Assembly: GCF_900111245.1 (NCBI RefSeq)
Contig: NZ_FOGO01000002.1
Coordinates: 62,001-126,000, forward strand
From: Streptomyces qinglanensis
GTDB lineage: Bacteria > Actinomycetota > Actinomycetes > Streptomycetales > Streptomycetaceae
Direction of reading: 5' to 3'
DNA: 64,000 bases
Of this stretch, positions 25,117 through 34,166 are shown piece by piece (the stretch's first letter is position 1; the number at the start of each line of letters is the position of its first letter). Below the pieces are notes generated by a model. It made no database searches. It had not been told where the DNA came from and worked only from the letters and a program-made list of their open reading frames with translations. The position numbers were made by a program, and so were the translations under genes.

Positions 25117-25224
25117 GACGACCGGGCCGGGTCGGACGGGCGAACCGGGCTCGACGGGCGAACCCGGCCCGACGAGCGAACCCGGGCCGACGGGCGAACC
25201 GGGCCCGACGACCGAGCAAGGTCC
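25117..25224. repeat. 18-bp tandem repeat in the leader of the Asp23 operon
   Basis: Six tandem 18-bp units related to GACGGGCGAACCGGGCCC (25117-25224), ending 57 bp before ATG 25282. Probably transcribed as 5' leader. The remaining part of this 353-bp spacer holds the divergent promoters and no gene. Confidence 0.85.
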
Positions 25225-25281
25225 GAAGTCCGATCCAGGTCCGATGTGAGACCAGAAGGACCAGAAGGAGAGGGAGCAGCG

Positions 25282-25839
25282 ATGACCACGCAGCAGACCG
25301 AGCAGCCTGAGCAGACCGAGCAGGCGCAGCAGAACCAGCGGCGGAGCGCACCGGTGTCCCAGAGGGCGTCCCGGGCGCAGCAGCCGGACAAGCCCGCGAC
25401 GGGTACGACCGAGGTCGCCCAGGGCGCCTCCGGCGCGGACCAGCCGGCGCCGACACGCGGCAAGACCTCCATCGCCGACGTCGTCGTGGTCAAGATCGCC
25501 GGGATCGCGGCGCGGGAGATCCCCGGCGTGTACGACATGGGCGGCGGACTGTCCCGCACCATCGGCGCCGTCCGCGACCGGGTGCCCGGCGGGCGGCCGA
25601 ACGTGGGCCGCGGTGTGAAGGTCGAGGTCGGCGAGCGGCAGACCGCCATCGACCTGGAACTGGTCGTCGACTACGGCGTGTCCATCACGGACGTGGCGGC
25701 CGACGTGCGCGAGAACGTCATCGGCGCGGTGGAGCGGATCACCGGCCTGGAGGTCGTCGAGGTCAACATCGCCGTCATAGACGTCCACCTGCCCGAGGAC
25801 GACACCGAGGACGGGTCGGCCGACTCCCGCGTCGAGTGA
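25282..25839 (+). CDS. Asp23/Gls24 family envelope stress protein
   Basis: 185 residues. Gln/Glu-rich unstructured N-terminus (about 55 residues), then the full Asp23 domain: TSIADVVVVKIAGIAAREIPGVYDM, VEVGERQTAIDLELVVDYGVSITDVA, RENVIGAVERITGLEVVEVNIAVIDV. In Staphylococcus Asp23 lies beneath the membrane, held by AmaP; an AmaP-like gene follows downstream. Strong GAAGGAG site before ATG 25282. First gene of an operon running to 29350. Confidence 0.93.
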   Translation: MTTQQTEQPEQTEQAQQNQRRSAPVSQRASRAQQPDKPATGTTEVAQGASGADQPAPTRGKTSIADVVVVKIAGIAAREIPGVYDMGGGLSRTIGAVRDRVPGGRPNVGRGVKVEVGERQTAIDLELVVDYGVSITDVAADVRENVIGAVERITGLEVVEVNIAVIDVHLPEDDTEDGSADSRVE

Positions 25840-25994
25840 CCCGACGCCGTCCGCAGGTCCACGCCGCGGACGGCTGTGGACCGCTGTGGACGGCCGGTTC
25901 GCACGCAGTCGGCGGCGCGAGGGCGCCGCGCACCACCACGGGACGGGACCGGCCGGGCTCTGTCGGGGGCTCGCGGGGAAGGCGGGGAAGAGAC

Positions 25995-26180
25995 ATGGAC
26001 AGAGGGCTCATCGGCATGATCGCGGGGATGGCCCTGGCGTTCGCCGCCTACTTCGGCGGCTTCGGTGCCTTCCTGCTCGTGGCGGCGCTGGGCGCGCTCG
26101 GCTACGGCGCGGGGTCCTGGCTGGACGGCGGCGACCGGGCGCACGAACTGCGGGCGCTGTTCGAGCGGAACCGCCGATGA
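25995..26180 (+). CDS. Small DUF2273-like membrane protein
   Basis: 61 residues. MDRGLIGMIAGMALAFAAYFGGFGAFLLVAALGALGYGAG forms one or two membrane helices, followed by a basic cytoplasmic tail (ELRALFERNRR). Small DUF2273 proteins of this kind accompany Asp23 and AmaP genes in Gram-positives. Good ribosome site (GGGGAAG). The stop overlaps the next start (ATGA). Too short for a firm family call. Confidence 0.8.
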   Translation: MDRGLIGMIAGMALAFAAYFGGFGAFLLVAALGALGYGAGSWLDGGDRAHELRALFERNRR

Positions 26181-27640
26181 CCGCTGCCGCCCGGCGGGGC
26201 ACGACCACCGTCGCGGACAAGGTCGTCCGCAAGATCGCCGAGCGGGCCGCCGGGGAGGCACTGCCCGGTCCGGCGGCGGGCCGCGCCAGCGGCTCGGCGT
26301 CCGTCCACGGGCGGCGGGCCTCCGTGGCGCTGCGCCTGCCGCTGCCCTATCCGGCACCGCTGTCGGACACCGCCAGGCGGGTGCAGCGCCATGTGACCGA
26401 CCGGACCCGCGAGCTGACCGGACTGGGCGTCGCCCCCGCACGGCTGACCGTGACCCGCTTGACGGTGCCCTCGGAACCGGTGGGGTCGGCAGGGCCGTCG
26501 GGGTCGGTGGGACGGGTCGAACCTGCGGCTCGGGTGGGGCCGGTGGACGCCACGACCCCGGCGGCCCCCGCCGTACAGGGCACGGCCGCAGCCGCAGGGG
26601 TCGGCTCGGGCGCGGTTCCCGTCTCCGCGGCCCTTGGCGTCTCCCGGGCCCGCAGTGCCCCCGCCGTCCCCGAGACCGCGTCGTCGACCGCCGCGTCATC
26701 GACCGCCGCGCCGTCGACCGCCGCGTCGTCGACCACCGCGTCGTCGACCGCGAAACCCTCGGCCGCGGGACCGTCCGCCGCGGGGCGGCGGGCACCGCGC
26801 CGCTGGTGGTCGGCCAGGCGTGCCCCCGCCGCGGTCCTGATCCTGCTCGCCGCCGTCGGATGTGCGGCGGTGACCGCCGATGTCGTGCGCGTCCACGCCG
26901 CTCACCGCCCGGCCGCCGACTGGCGGACGCGGGCGGTCGAGTGGCTGTCCGCGCACGGTCCGGGCGAGTTGCCGGTCGTCGTCGGGAGTGCGGCCGTCGC
27001 GGTGCTGGGCTGCTGGATGGTGGTGCTCGCGCTCACCCCGGGCCGTCGGCACCAGGTCACCCTGGCCGCCGCAACGCCCGCGCGGAACGTGGCGGTCGAC
27101 CGGACGACCGTCGCGGCGCTGCTCCGCGACACCGTCGGGGACGTGGACGGCGTCGCGGCGGTACGAGTGCGGGTCGGGCGCCGCCGCGCCACCGTACGGG
27201 CCGCGCTGGCCTTCGGCGACCACGAGCAAGCCCGTGCGCAGGCCGCGGCCGCCGCCCACGCGGCGCTGGCGGACTGCCTGCTGCGCCGCCTCCCGCGCCT
27301 GCGAGTGCGGCTCACCCCCGAACCCACCTGGCAGCCCCCGGACTCCGCGCCCCCGGCATCGCCGTCCGCCCCGGCGGCAGCACCTTCCGACCCCACGTCG
27401 CCCTCCGACCCCACGTCGCCCTCCGACCCCACGTCGCCCTCCGACCCCACGTCGCCCTCCGACCCGACGTCCTCGTCCGACCCGGCGTCCTCGTCCGACC
27501 CGGCCGACGGCATCAGCGTCACGGACGCCACCGACATCCCCATCCCCATCCCCATCTCCACCGACACCGACACCGACACCGGCACCGGCACCGGCACCGG
27601 CACCGGCACCGACAGCGCGCCCACGGGAGGTGAGCGCTGA
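26177..27640 (+). CDS. Asp23/Gls24 plus DUF6286-type membrane protein
   Basis: 487 residues. N-terminal Asp23-like domain (TTTVADKVVRKIAERAAGEAL, VALRLPLPYPAPL, LTGLGVAPARLTVTRL, residues 1-95); Ala/Ser-rich linker with SSTAA repeats; two membrane segments near 210-230 (AAVLILLAAVGCAAVTADVV) and 265-285 (VVVGSAAVAVLGCWMVVLAL); then a DUF6286-like domain (RNVAVDRTTVAALLRDTVGDVDGV...VRVRLTPE). The tail is low complexity, with SDPTSP and TGTGTG repeats encoded by 18-bp and 6-bp tandem repeats. Overlaps both neighbours by 1-4 nt. Confidence 0.82.
   Translation: MTAAARRGTTTVADKVVRKIAERAAGEALPGPAAGRASGSASVHGRRASVALRLPLPYPAPLSDTARRVQRHVTDRTRELTGLGVAPARLTVTRLTVPSEPVGSAGPSGSVGRVEPAARVGPVDATTPAAPAVQGTAAAAGVGSGAVPVSAALGVSRARSAPAVPETASSTAASSTAAPSTAASSTTASSTAKPSAAGPSAAGRRAPRRWWSARRAPAAVLILLAAVGCAAVTADVVRVHAAHRPAADWRTRAVEWLSAHGPGELPVVVGSAAVAVLGCWMVVLALTPGRRHQVTLAAATPARNVAVDRTTVAALLRDTVGDVDGVAAVRVRVGRRRATVRAALAFGDHEQARAQAAAAAHAALADCLLRRLPRLRVRLTPEPTWQPPDSAPPASPSAPAAAPSDPTSPSDPTSPSDPTSPSDPTSPSDPTSSSDPASSSDPADGISVTDATDIPIPIPISTDTDTDTGTGTGTGTGTDSAPTGGER
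27386..27493. repeat. 18-bp in-frame tandem repeat
   Basis: Four perfect and two degenerate copies of TCCGACCCCACGTCGCCC, encoding S-D-P-T-S-P units near the C-terminus of the DUF6286-type protein. Followed at about 27560-27612 by CACCGG/CACCGA hexamers. Confidence 0.9.
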
Positions 27641-28248
27641 TGGCCGAGCCCCGTACTGCTGTCAACCGGGCGGTGTTGGCGGTGACCGGCGGAGTGCTGC
27701 TGCTCAGCGGCGCGTGGTCGGCCGGCATGCGCACCGCCCCCGTCGAACGGCTGACCGCCCGGCTGTCGTCCGTGCCCGGGATGGGCTGGGTGCTTCCGCC
27801 CGCCGACGGCAGCGTGCTGCTGGACCGTTCGGGCCTGGCCGCGTTGCGCGCGCACGGCTGGTGGACGCCTGCCGTCATCGCTGTCGGCTCCTTGGTCACG
27901 GCACTGCTGACCTGGTGGTTCCTCGGACAGCTCCGGCTGCGCGTCCGCTCCCGGCTGCGGCTGGCCGCATCGGGCGGGGTGCTGCGCACGCAGGCGCTGG
28001 AGGAGGCACTGACCCGGCGCGCGGCATCCGTGGACGGAGTCGCCCGCGCCCGGGTGCGCCTCCACACCCGCCGTCGTCGGCTGCGCGCGTATGTGCACGT
28101 ATGGCTGGAGCCGGACACCACGCCCCTGGCCGTGCTCGACGCGCTGACCGCTGTCGGCACGGAGGCCGAGGCCGCGGTCGCCCCCCACGCCCTCACCACC
28201 CGCCTGCGCCTCGGCCACCGCACCCACCGGATGCCGCATGTCCGCTGA
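27640..28248 (+). CDS. AmaP-like (alkaline shock response anchor) membrane protein
   Basis: 202 residues. Two membrane segments, about 8-28 (AVLAVTGGVLLLSGAWSAG) and 74-95 (WWTPAVIAVGSLVTALLTWWFLG), then a soluble domain with LRTQALEEALTRRAASVDGVARARVRLHTRRRRLRAYVHVWLEP. Layout and position after Asp23-type genes match AmaP, which anchors Asp23 at the membrane; sequence identity to known AmaP cannot be judged here. Start ATG 27640 overlaps the previous stop by one base. Confidence 0.72.
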   Translation: MAEPRTAVNRAVLAVTGGVLLLSGAWSAGMRTAPVERLTARLSSVPGMGWVLPPADGSVLLDRSGLAALRAHGWWTPAVIAVGSLVTALLTWWFLGQLRLRVRSRLRLAASGGVLRTQALEEALTRRAASVDGVARARVRLHTRRRRLRAYVHVWLEPDTTPLAVLDALTAVGTEAEAAVAPHALTTRLRLGHRTHRMPHVR

Positions 28249-29350
28249 CTCCGCGGCGGCCTCACAAGACGCCGCGGTCCCGGGGCCGGCGTCGGTTCCC
28301 CCGCCGTCGCCGACCCCCGCGCAAGTGCCGGCGACGGCGGGCAGGACAGCGCACACGGTCCGGCACCCCGCGGACCCCGCCGACCTCACAAGTCCCCTCG
28401 CCTCCACGGGACCTGCAGGACCCACCGGACCCACAGGTCCCCCACCCGCCGCGGGGCGTCCCGCACGTGCGTGGTGGCCCGCCCTGCGCCGGATCCCGGT
28501 ACGGATGTGGAACGACGACATCAACGACTACGCGGCGGCCCTGACCTACTACGCCATACTCACCGTGCTGCCGGCGCTGCTCGTCACCGTCCTGTCCTTC
28601 GCCCTCATCAGCCCGGACACCGCAGAACTGTTCGTCGCGCACGTCACCCGCTACGCGCCCGGCCAGTCCGGGGCCGAGCTCCACAACCTGCTCGCCCACA
28701 TCCTCACGCCGCGCTCCGGAACGTGGACGCTGCTGGCGGCGGGCGGGGGCAGCGCACTGTGGTCGGCCTGCAGTTATCTGGCCGTCTTCCGCCGCGCGCT
28801 GCACCGCATGCATCGCATTCCGGACAGCCGCTCGCCGCTGCGCAAGGCCCCCCGGATCGTGGCGACCGCGCTGAGCCTGCTCGTCCTGCTCGTCATCAGC
28901 GCTCTCGTGCTGCTGCTGAGCGGTCCGGTCGCACGGTTCCTCGGCCGGCTGCTGCACCTGGGCGGCACCGCGCCACTGGCCTGGGGTCTGGTGCGCTGGC
29001 CGCTGCTGCTGTGCCTGGTGGCCCTGACGGTGCTCGTCGTCTTCCGTACCGGACCCCCGCCCGCACGCCGACGCCGCGACAGCCTGCCCGGCGGTGTGCT
29101 CGCCGCCGGGCTGTGGCTGACGGTCTCGGCGGGCTTCGCGTTCTACACCTCACTGCTGGGCGCCTACAGCAGGCTGTACGGCTCACTCGCCGGGATCGTG
29201 GTCTTCCTCATCTGGCTGTGGCTGTCCAACCTCGCGCTGCTGGCCGGGGCCCAGTTCACGGCCGAGCTCCGCGGCAGCGTCCCCGCCCCCTCTCCGAGCC
29301 GGCTCCCGGGTCAGGCCGCGGACCCCTCCCCTCCTCGGGTCCGCGCCTGA
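28238..29350 (+). CDS. YihY/BrkB family membrane protein
   Basis: 370 residues. Pro-rich N-terminal 75 residues, then the family core: RMWNDDINDYAAALTYYAILTVLPALLV, SALWSACSYLAVFRRALHRMH, six membrane helices, and the end motif YGSLAGIVVFLIWLWLSNLALLAGAQFTAEL. Once called RNase BN, the family is now seen as a membrane protein of unknown, possibly export-related, function. Overlaps the AmaP-like gene by 11 nt; last gene of the Asp23 operon. Confidence 0.93.
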   Translation: MSADSAAASQDAAVPGPASVPPPSPTPAQVPATAGRTAHTVRHPADPADLTSPLASTGPAGPTGPTGPPPAAGRPARAWWPALRRIPVRMWNDDINDYAAALTYYAILTVLPALLVTVLSFALISPDTAELFVAHVTRYAPGQSGAELHNLLAHILTPRSGTWTLLAAGGGSALWSACSYLAVFRRALHRMHRIPDSRSPLRKAPRIVATALSLLVLLVISALVLLLSGPVARFLGRLLHLGGTAPLAWGLVRWPLLLCLVALTVLVVFRTGPPPARRRRDSLPGGVLAAGLWLTVSAGFAFYTSLLGAYSRLYGSLAGIVVFLIWLWLSNLALLAGAQFTAELRGSVPAPSPSRLPGQAADPSPPRVRA

Positions 29351-29479
29351 CCCGGCCCGGAGCCGCAGCGCCCCCGGCCCCGGAGCCGGAATCGCGGGAC
29401 GGCCGCAGTCCGGCAGCAGTCCGGCCACGGGTCAGGTGCGCAGTCCGGCGCGCGGTCCGGCACGCGGTCCGGCACGCGG

Positions 29480-30049
29480 TCAGGCGGCGAAGGGGACGGC
29501 GTCGGCGGGGTCGGCGTGCCAGTTGGTGGTGACGGGACGGTCGACCCGGACGGTCTCGGGGAGCTGGAAGCTGACCGGGTGGGACTCGTCACCGGCGACG
29601 GCGAGGATGAGCCGGCCGAGTTCCTTGCCGTCGTCGTTGTTGGTCGTCTTGGGGCTGATACCGGCGTAGGCGGCCGTGGAGCCGGAGAGCTCGACCGGGT
29701 CGGTGACCGCCTGTTCGGCGGGCGACGCCTTGGTGTCGGCGGCGGAGCCGAAGGAGGCGGAGGGGATGGTGCCCTCCAGGTAGCAGGTGATGCCGGGCTT
29801 GGCCTTGGCGGTGACGAGGTAGTACCCCCCGGCCTGGGTCTCCGTGCTGACCGTGAAATTCAGGTCGTCGGTACCGCACGCCTGCCCCCACCCATCCTGC
29901 TGACCGGCCTGCTGACCGGCCTCGGCGCGCACACCGCTGTCCGGGGCGGCGGCAGCGGAAGCCGTCGCCGCACCGGTCGCTGCGAGGACCGCCGCACCGG
30001 CGGCAGCCAGGGCAAGACGGGAAGAACGGAAGGAAAGGCGCGAACGCAT
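29480..30049 (-). CDS. Secreted protein of unknown function
   Basis: 189 residues with a clear signal peptide (MRSRLSFRSSRLALAAAGAA ... ATASAAAA, cleavage near residue 35). The mature part has two Cys (GQACGTDD, GITCYLEG), a beta-rich pattern (LNFTVSTETQAGGYYLVTAKAKPG; YAGISPKTTNNDDGKELGRLILAV) like the DUF4232 group of secreted actinobacterial proteins. GAGGGAG before ATG 30049. Monocistronic. No function can be assigned. Confidence 0.82.
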   Translation of the reverse strand: MRSRLSFRSSRLALAAAGAAVLAATGAATASAAAAPDSGVRAEAGQQAGQQDGWGQACGTDDLNFTVSTETQAGGYYLVTAKAKPGITCYLEGTIPSASFGSAADTKASPAEQAVTDPVELSGSTAAYAGISPKTTNNDDGKELGRLILAVAGDESHPVSFQLPETVRVDRPVTTNWHADPADAVPFAA

Positions 30050-30327
30050 CGGAAACTCCCTCTGCTGCTGATCACGTTGGCGGATACGCAGAGTGGGATG
30101 CCGCCTCCGCGGGGAAAGTTCACGCCTCCCGGAAGTTTTCCGACGAGCCGCCCTCGATGAGCCGACGGGCGGCAGGGGAGGCGCCCAGAGGCCCCGGCTT
30201 CCGACGGCTCACCCACGCCCGGCCCTCCTCGCCCGCGCTCTCTTCCAGACCCCGGCAGCGTGGCCCGGCGCAGGCTGCCGCAGGGGGCAGCAGCGCGCCC
30301 GGCCGGGAGCGAGGAAGAATCGCAGCC

Positions 30328-31989
30328 ATGACCGAAACGTGGGAAGTGCCGTGCTCCGCGCCGTGGCGGCGCGCCCTGTGGCTCTCCGCCGGGCTCGGCA
30401 CCGCCGTGACCGGTCTGGAGGCGGCCCGCGCGATCCACCTGGGGACACCTCCGAACCCCTGGGCGGGGATCGGTCTGCTCGTCGCGCTGATCAGCTGTGC
30501 GATGCTCCACGCGGTCAGCCACCGGGTGACCGCGGACGCGGACGGTGTGCACCTCCGCTCCCTGCTGCGCCGACGGCACATACCGTGGAGCGACATCTCC
30601 GACCTTCAGATCCGGCGGATGCACACGGACAATTGGCGCGTCCCGGAGACCCACCGCATCGTGCTGGTGCTGCGCGGTCGGCGCAAGCGCCTCCTGCCAC
30701 TGCCGGTATGCCGCTCTGCGGCCGAACTGCCCGACTTCGAGGCCAAGCTGGCGGCACTGCGCGCACTGCACCGCCGCCACGCGCCCACCTCGGCCCCGCG
30801 CACCGACCGCGTCCCCGTCATCTCGGCGCGGACCGCCGGACGCACCTGGGCCGGGTCACTGGCCCTGTGCGTGCTGCTGCTGGCGGGCGCGGGCACCGCG
30901 CTGGCCTTCGTACCGGCGGCCGAGACGGAGAAGAGCGCCTGGGAGGCCGCCGTCCCCTGCACCGCGGCGACGCCCGCCGCGGAGCGCGGCGAGTGCCTGA
31001 CCACGCTGCGGGCCGAGATCGAGCGGACGGACGCCAACCACTCCAAGCAGCGGAGCTGGCTGTACTTCACCGAGGGCCGTCCGCTGGAGCGGCTCGGCGT
31101 CTCGCGCGAGGCAGCGCTCGACTTCGAGGCCGGTGACCGGGTCGAACTGACCGTCTGGCGGCGCGGGGTGCGGGAGGTCGCGGGCGCGGGGCACGTGTGG
31201 CGCGAGCACTTCCCCGGTGCGGGGGACGTGGTCATGGTGGCGGCCGGATGCCTGCTCCTGGCGGGGCTGCCCGGGGCGCGGCTCCTGATGCGGCTGCGCG
31301 GGCGGCGGCTGCCGGAGGACGAGGTCATCCCGTCGGCGCTGCCGTTCGCGGGCGCGCTGGCCGGCACCGCCGGGTGGCTGCTGCCGCTCTGCTACCTCCA
31401 CCCGCTGGACTTCCTGGCCTCGCCCGCGGTGACGGCCTGGACGTCGGGCGGCTCGGCGGCCAGCGCGGGCCTGTTCGCCTGGGCCTGGTACGCCAGCCGC
31501 ATCCGCCGGCCCGACGCGGCAACGGCTGCGGGAACCGGAACGGGCACAGGAACCGCCACGGGCACGGGCACGGAGTCCGGAACCGCTGCCGCACCGACCG
31601 CACCCCACGTGACCTCCGGAACATCCGCGCCCCGCGAGTCCACGGCACGGGGTGACGTCTTCCTGTCCGCACGCTTCCTGGAGCACACCGACTTCAACCC
31701 GAACGGCTTCGGCAGCCACGTCGTTCTCGGCGACGGCCCGCCCGCGGTGGCTCCGCATGGGGGCCCGGGCCGGTTCGCGGTGAAGCCGCTGCCGGTGGAG
31801 CGGCTGACGGTGCGGAACGTGCGGCGTCCACGGGGCGGCGACGGCGAAGCGGTCCCCAGGAAGTGGCACATCGCCGAAATCGACGACGCGGGCACGCCTG
31901 TCCACCTCGCGGCCGCCCCCGCCGACCTGGCCCGCATCGTCGCGGAGCTGCGCCGCCACGCGGGCGCTCCGGCGGAGTCCGGGGGGTGA
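30328..31989 (+). CDS. Membrane protein with bacterial PH-like domain
   Basis: 553 residues. Two membrane segments in the first 60 residues precede a PH-like module (VTADADGVHLRSLLRRRHIPWSDISDL...HRIVLVLRGRRKRLLPLPV, about 70-130). Later come further membrane segments (about 175-195, 300-320, 335-355, 375-395), a TGTGTG/ATGTGT low-complexity linker, and a C-terminal domain with VRNVRRPRGGDG. An extracytoplasmic loop has two Cys (AVPCTAATP, GECLTT). GAGGAAG precedes ATG 30328. No enzymatic motif; unknown role. Confidence 0.75.
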   Translation: MTETWEVPCSAPWRRALWLSAGLGTAVTGLEAARAIHLGTPPNPWAGIGLLVALISCAMLHAVSHRVTADADGVHLRSLLRRRHIPWSDISDLQIRRMHTDNWRVPETHRIVLVLRGRRKRLLPLPVCRSAAELPDFEAKLAALRALHRRHAPTSAPRTDRVPVISARTAGRTWAGSLALCVLLLAGAGTALAFVPAAETEKSAWEAAVPCTAATPAAERGECLTTLRAEIERTDANHSKQRSWLYFTEGRPLERLGVSREAALDFEAGDRVELTVWRRGVREVAGAGHVWREHFPGAGDVVMVAAGCLLLAGLPGARLLMRLRGRRLPEDEVIPSALPFAGALAGTAGWLLPLCYLHPLDFLASPAVTAWTSGGSAASAGLFAWAWYASRIRRPDAATAAGTGTGTGTATGTGTESGTAAAPTAPHVTSGTSAPRESTARGDVFLSARFLEHTDFNPNGFGSHVVLGDGPPAVAPHGGPGRFAVKPLPVERLTVRNVRRPRGGDGEAVPRKWHIAEIDDAGTPVHLAAAPADLARIVAELRRHAGAPAESGG

Positions 31990-32053
31990 CCACCTGCGGG
32001 GGCGACGGGCCGGGACCCGGTGGAGCCCGGGGGCTTCGCCGGCGGCGGCCGCA

Positions 32054-33535
32054 TCACCCGCCGGTGTCCGCGGTCGGCGGTCCGCCCCGGCCGCCGCCCC
32101 CGCGGCTGCTCCCGTCATCGCTCCGGACGCCGTCCTGGTGGTGCGCGCACCGGCCCGTGTACGGCCACGGGCTGAACGATCCGCCCGGTCCCTCCACGAG
32201 CAACCGGCAGTCCTGTGCGAGCACTCCGTGCGGCCGCAGCCCGGTCAGGCTCGCGGTGGTGTAGGCGGCGCTCAGGCTGGCGAGGTCGCGCACGATACCG
32301 ATGCTGAACAGGGAGCGGGTCTCCGCGATGGCCTCGTGGTCGCCCGCGCGGACGACGACCCGAAGATCGGGGTCGACCGCCCGTGCGGCCACGGCGACGG
32401 CGATGTTGTCCAGGTCGTCGGAGGCGACGGCGGCCATCGCCTGGGCCGTGTGGAGGCGCAGCTTGCGCAGCACGAACCGGTCCCGTGCGTCGGCGACGAC
32501 GACGGGGATCCCGAGAGCCTTCGCCAGCCGGAGGTTCGGGGCGGCCGGGTCGCGCTCCACCGCGATCACGCCGAAGCCGAGCGCCTGCACCCGGGTGCAC
32601 AGCCGGAGACCGACCTGCCCCAGCCCGACGACCACGACGTGGCCCGCTCGCGGCAGCGCCCGGGAGCCGACCATGCCGATCGCGCGCGGGGCCAGCAGCC
32701 GGTCGACCATTCCGGCGGTGAAGACGGCGGTGAGGACGACGGTGACCAGCATGGCGACGCTGGTGAACACCAGGTAGGCGGTCGAACCGTGCGCGGTCGC
32801 GGGGCCGACCGTGGCCAGTGTGCGCGCCGCTTCGAGGAGGGCTTCCACGGGCGGCCGGTGGTGGAGGGTCACGGCCCAGGTCCAGTCCGCCAGCAGCACT
32901 CCGAAGAGTCCGGCCAGTCCGGCCAGCATGATCCGCGAACTTCCGTCGTGCGGGCGCAACTGCCCGCGGATCTTGCCCAGTCGGGCCCGGTACCGCAAGG
33001 AGCGCGCTGGCCGGTACGCCTCCAGCCGGACGGCGCCCTGCTCCCAGCGCGCGCCGACAGGTCCCTCCGGGGTCTGCCGGAGCGCCAGCAGGTCGGGCTG
33101 GACGCAGGCGGCGAGCAGGACCGGCGCGGCGACGTCGGCGGACGAGGTGACCCGGCAGTTGGGGATCATCCGCGCCAGTTGCTCGGCGACGGTCCGGTCG
33201 AAGACCGTCACCACGAGCGGGACGCGGGGGCGGAGGTGCTCCACCGCGAGCGCGTAGCGCAGGGATTCGACGTCGTCGTCGAACAGCACCGCGACACCTG
33301 CCACCTCGCCGTCCAGCGCCGGGCGCAGCTCTTCGTCCGAGGGCTGCCGCAGGTGGCGTACGAGGTGCCCCGCGGACCGCAGCGAACCGCAGACTCTGCG
33401 CGCGGCATCGCTGCCGATCACGACGTAGTACGCCCGCGGCACGTCCCTCCGCGGGCCTTCCGTGCCGTCTGTCGCCTCCGGTGCTGCCGAGGTGGCGGTG
33501 TCGCGGGGCTGCTCAGAGAGGGAAGACGCAGTCAT
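32054..33535 (-). CDS. Two-TM, TrkA-N/RCK-containing ion-channel-like protein
   Basis: 493 residues. A first Rossmann-like domain (AYYVVIGSDAARRVCGSLRSAG) is followed by two membrane segments, about 195-215 (LAGLAGLFGVLLADWTW) and 245-270, with TLATVGPAT between them where K+ channels carry the TVGYG filter, and then a canonical TrkA-N domain (GHVVVVGLGQVGLRLCTRV, about 295) binding NAD(H) or nucleotides. The plan is that of RCK-gated channels, but the filter is altered, so selectivity is uncertain. ATG 33535 chosen; ATG 33634 is in frame. Monocistronic. Confidence 0.82.
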   Translation of the reverse strand: MTASSLSEQPRDTATSAAPEATDGTEGPRRDVPRAYYVVIGSDAARRVCGSLRSAGHLVRHLRQPSDEELRPALDGEVAGVAVLFDDDVESLRYALAVEHLRPRVPLVVTVFDRTVAEQLARMIPNCRVTSSADVAAPVLLAACVQPDLLALRQTPEGPVGARWEQGAVRLEAYRPARSLRYRARLGKIRGQLRPHDGSSRIMLAGLAGLFGVLLADWTWAVTLHHRPPVEALLEAARTLATVGPATAHGSTAYLVFTSVAMLVTVVLTAVFTAGMVDRLLAPRAIGMVGSRALPRAGHVVVVGLGQVGLRLCTRVQALGFGVIAVERDPAAPNLRLAKALGIPVVVADARDRFVLRKLRLHTAQAMAAVASDDLDNIAVAVAARAVDPDLRVVVRAGDHEAIAETRSLFSIGIVRDLASLSAAYTTASLTGLRPHGVLAQDCRLLVEGPGGSFSPWPYTGRCAHHQDGVRSDDGSSRGGGGRGGPPTADTGG

Positions 33536-34166
33536 CGGAACGGTACGGGTCGCAGTCGAGGCAGCGAGGGGACCGGCAGCCGACGCATCGGACGAATGGG
33601 CTGCCGCAATGGCATCGGGGCTCAAGGGGATCATCACCGGCTTCGGGTTCGGAGTCCGGTCGGCGGCGGACCGGGACGGCGCCCGGCCGGGGGCGTCCGC
33701 TTGCCACACACATGGATCTTCTCCAGGGATCGGGGGCGTGACCGCAGGGCGGCACAGAGCACTGCGGCGGATGGTCCGGGCATCGGCCGCAGCGGCACGG
33801 GCGGCGCCCTCGCTGTCGGGGCGGCGCGGGGCGGCGCCGGGGCGGAGTCGGCACCACCGCACCCCGATAGAGGGTGGGCAGGGGGCCGATTCGGCCGGGT
33901 GGGCCGGTTCCTTCCGGTACGCGGGAGCGGCGCGGAAGGGGGCGCGTCGGACGACGAGGAGCGCGGAGCGAGGAGCGCGGGAGCCGGGGTCGGCCGGCGG
34001 GCGCTCGCGTTCCGACGGTAGGGCGGGCCCGTCCACCGCACCATGGACAGATGTCACACCCCTGACGCTCCTGGTACGACAGATGCTCAAGCGGTCCGAC
34101 GCCTCTGGACCGGACCGGCGGGCCGGGGACGGACCACCACCCGCCCCGGCCCGCTCCCGCCCGCCT
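33536..34166. other. Gene-free stretch between TrkA-N gene and dadA-like gene
   Basis: About 630 bp. The TrkA-N reading frame stays open leftward of its start for part of this, but codon quality is poor. Contains GC-rich low-complexity sequence (GGGGCGGCGCGGGGCGGCGC, AGGAGCGCGGAGCG). Nothing else seen. Confidence 0.45.
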
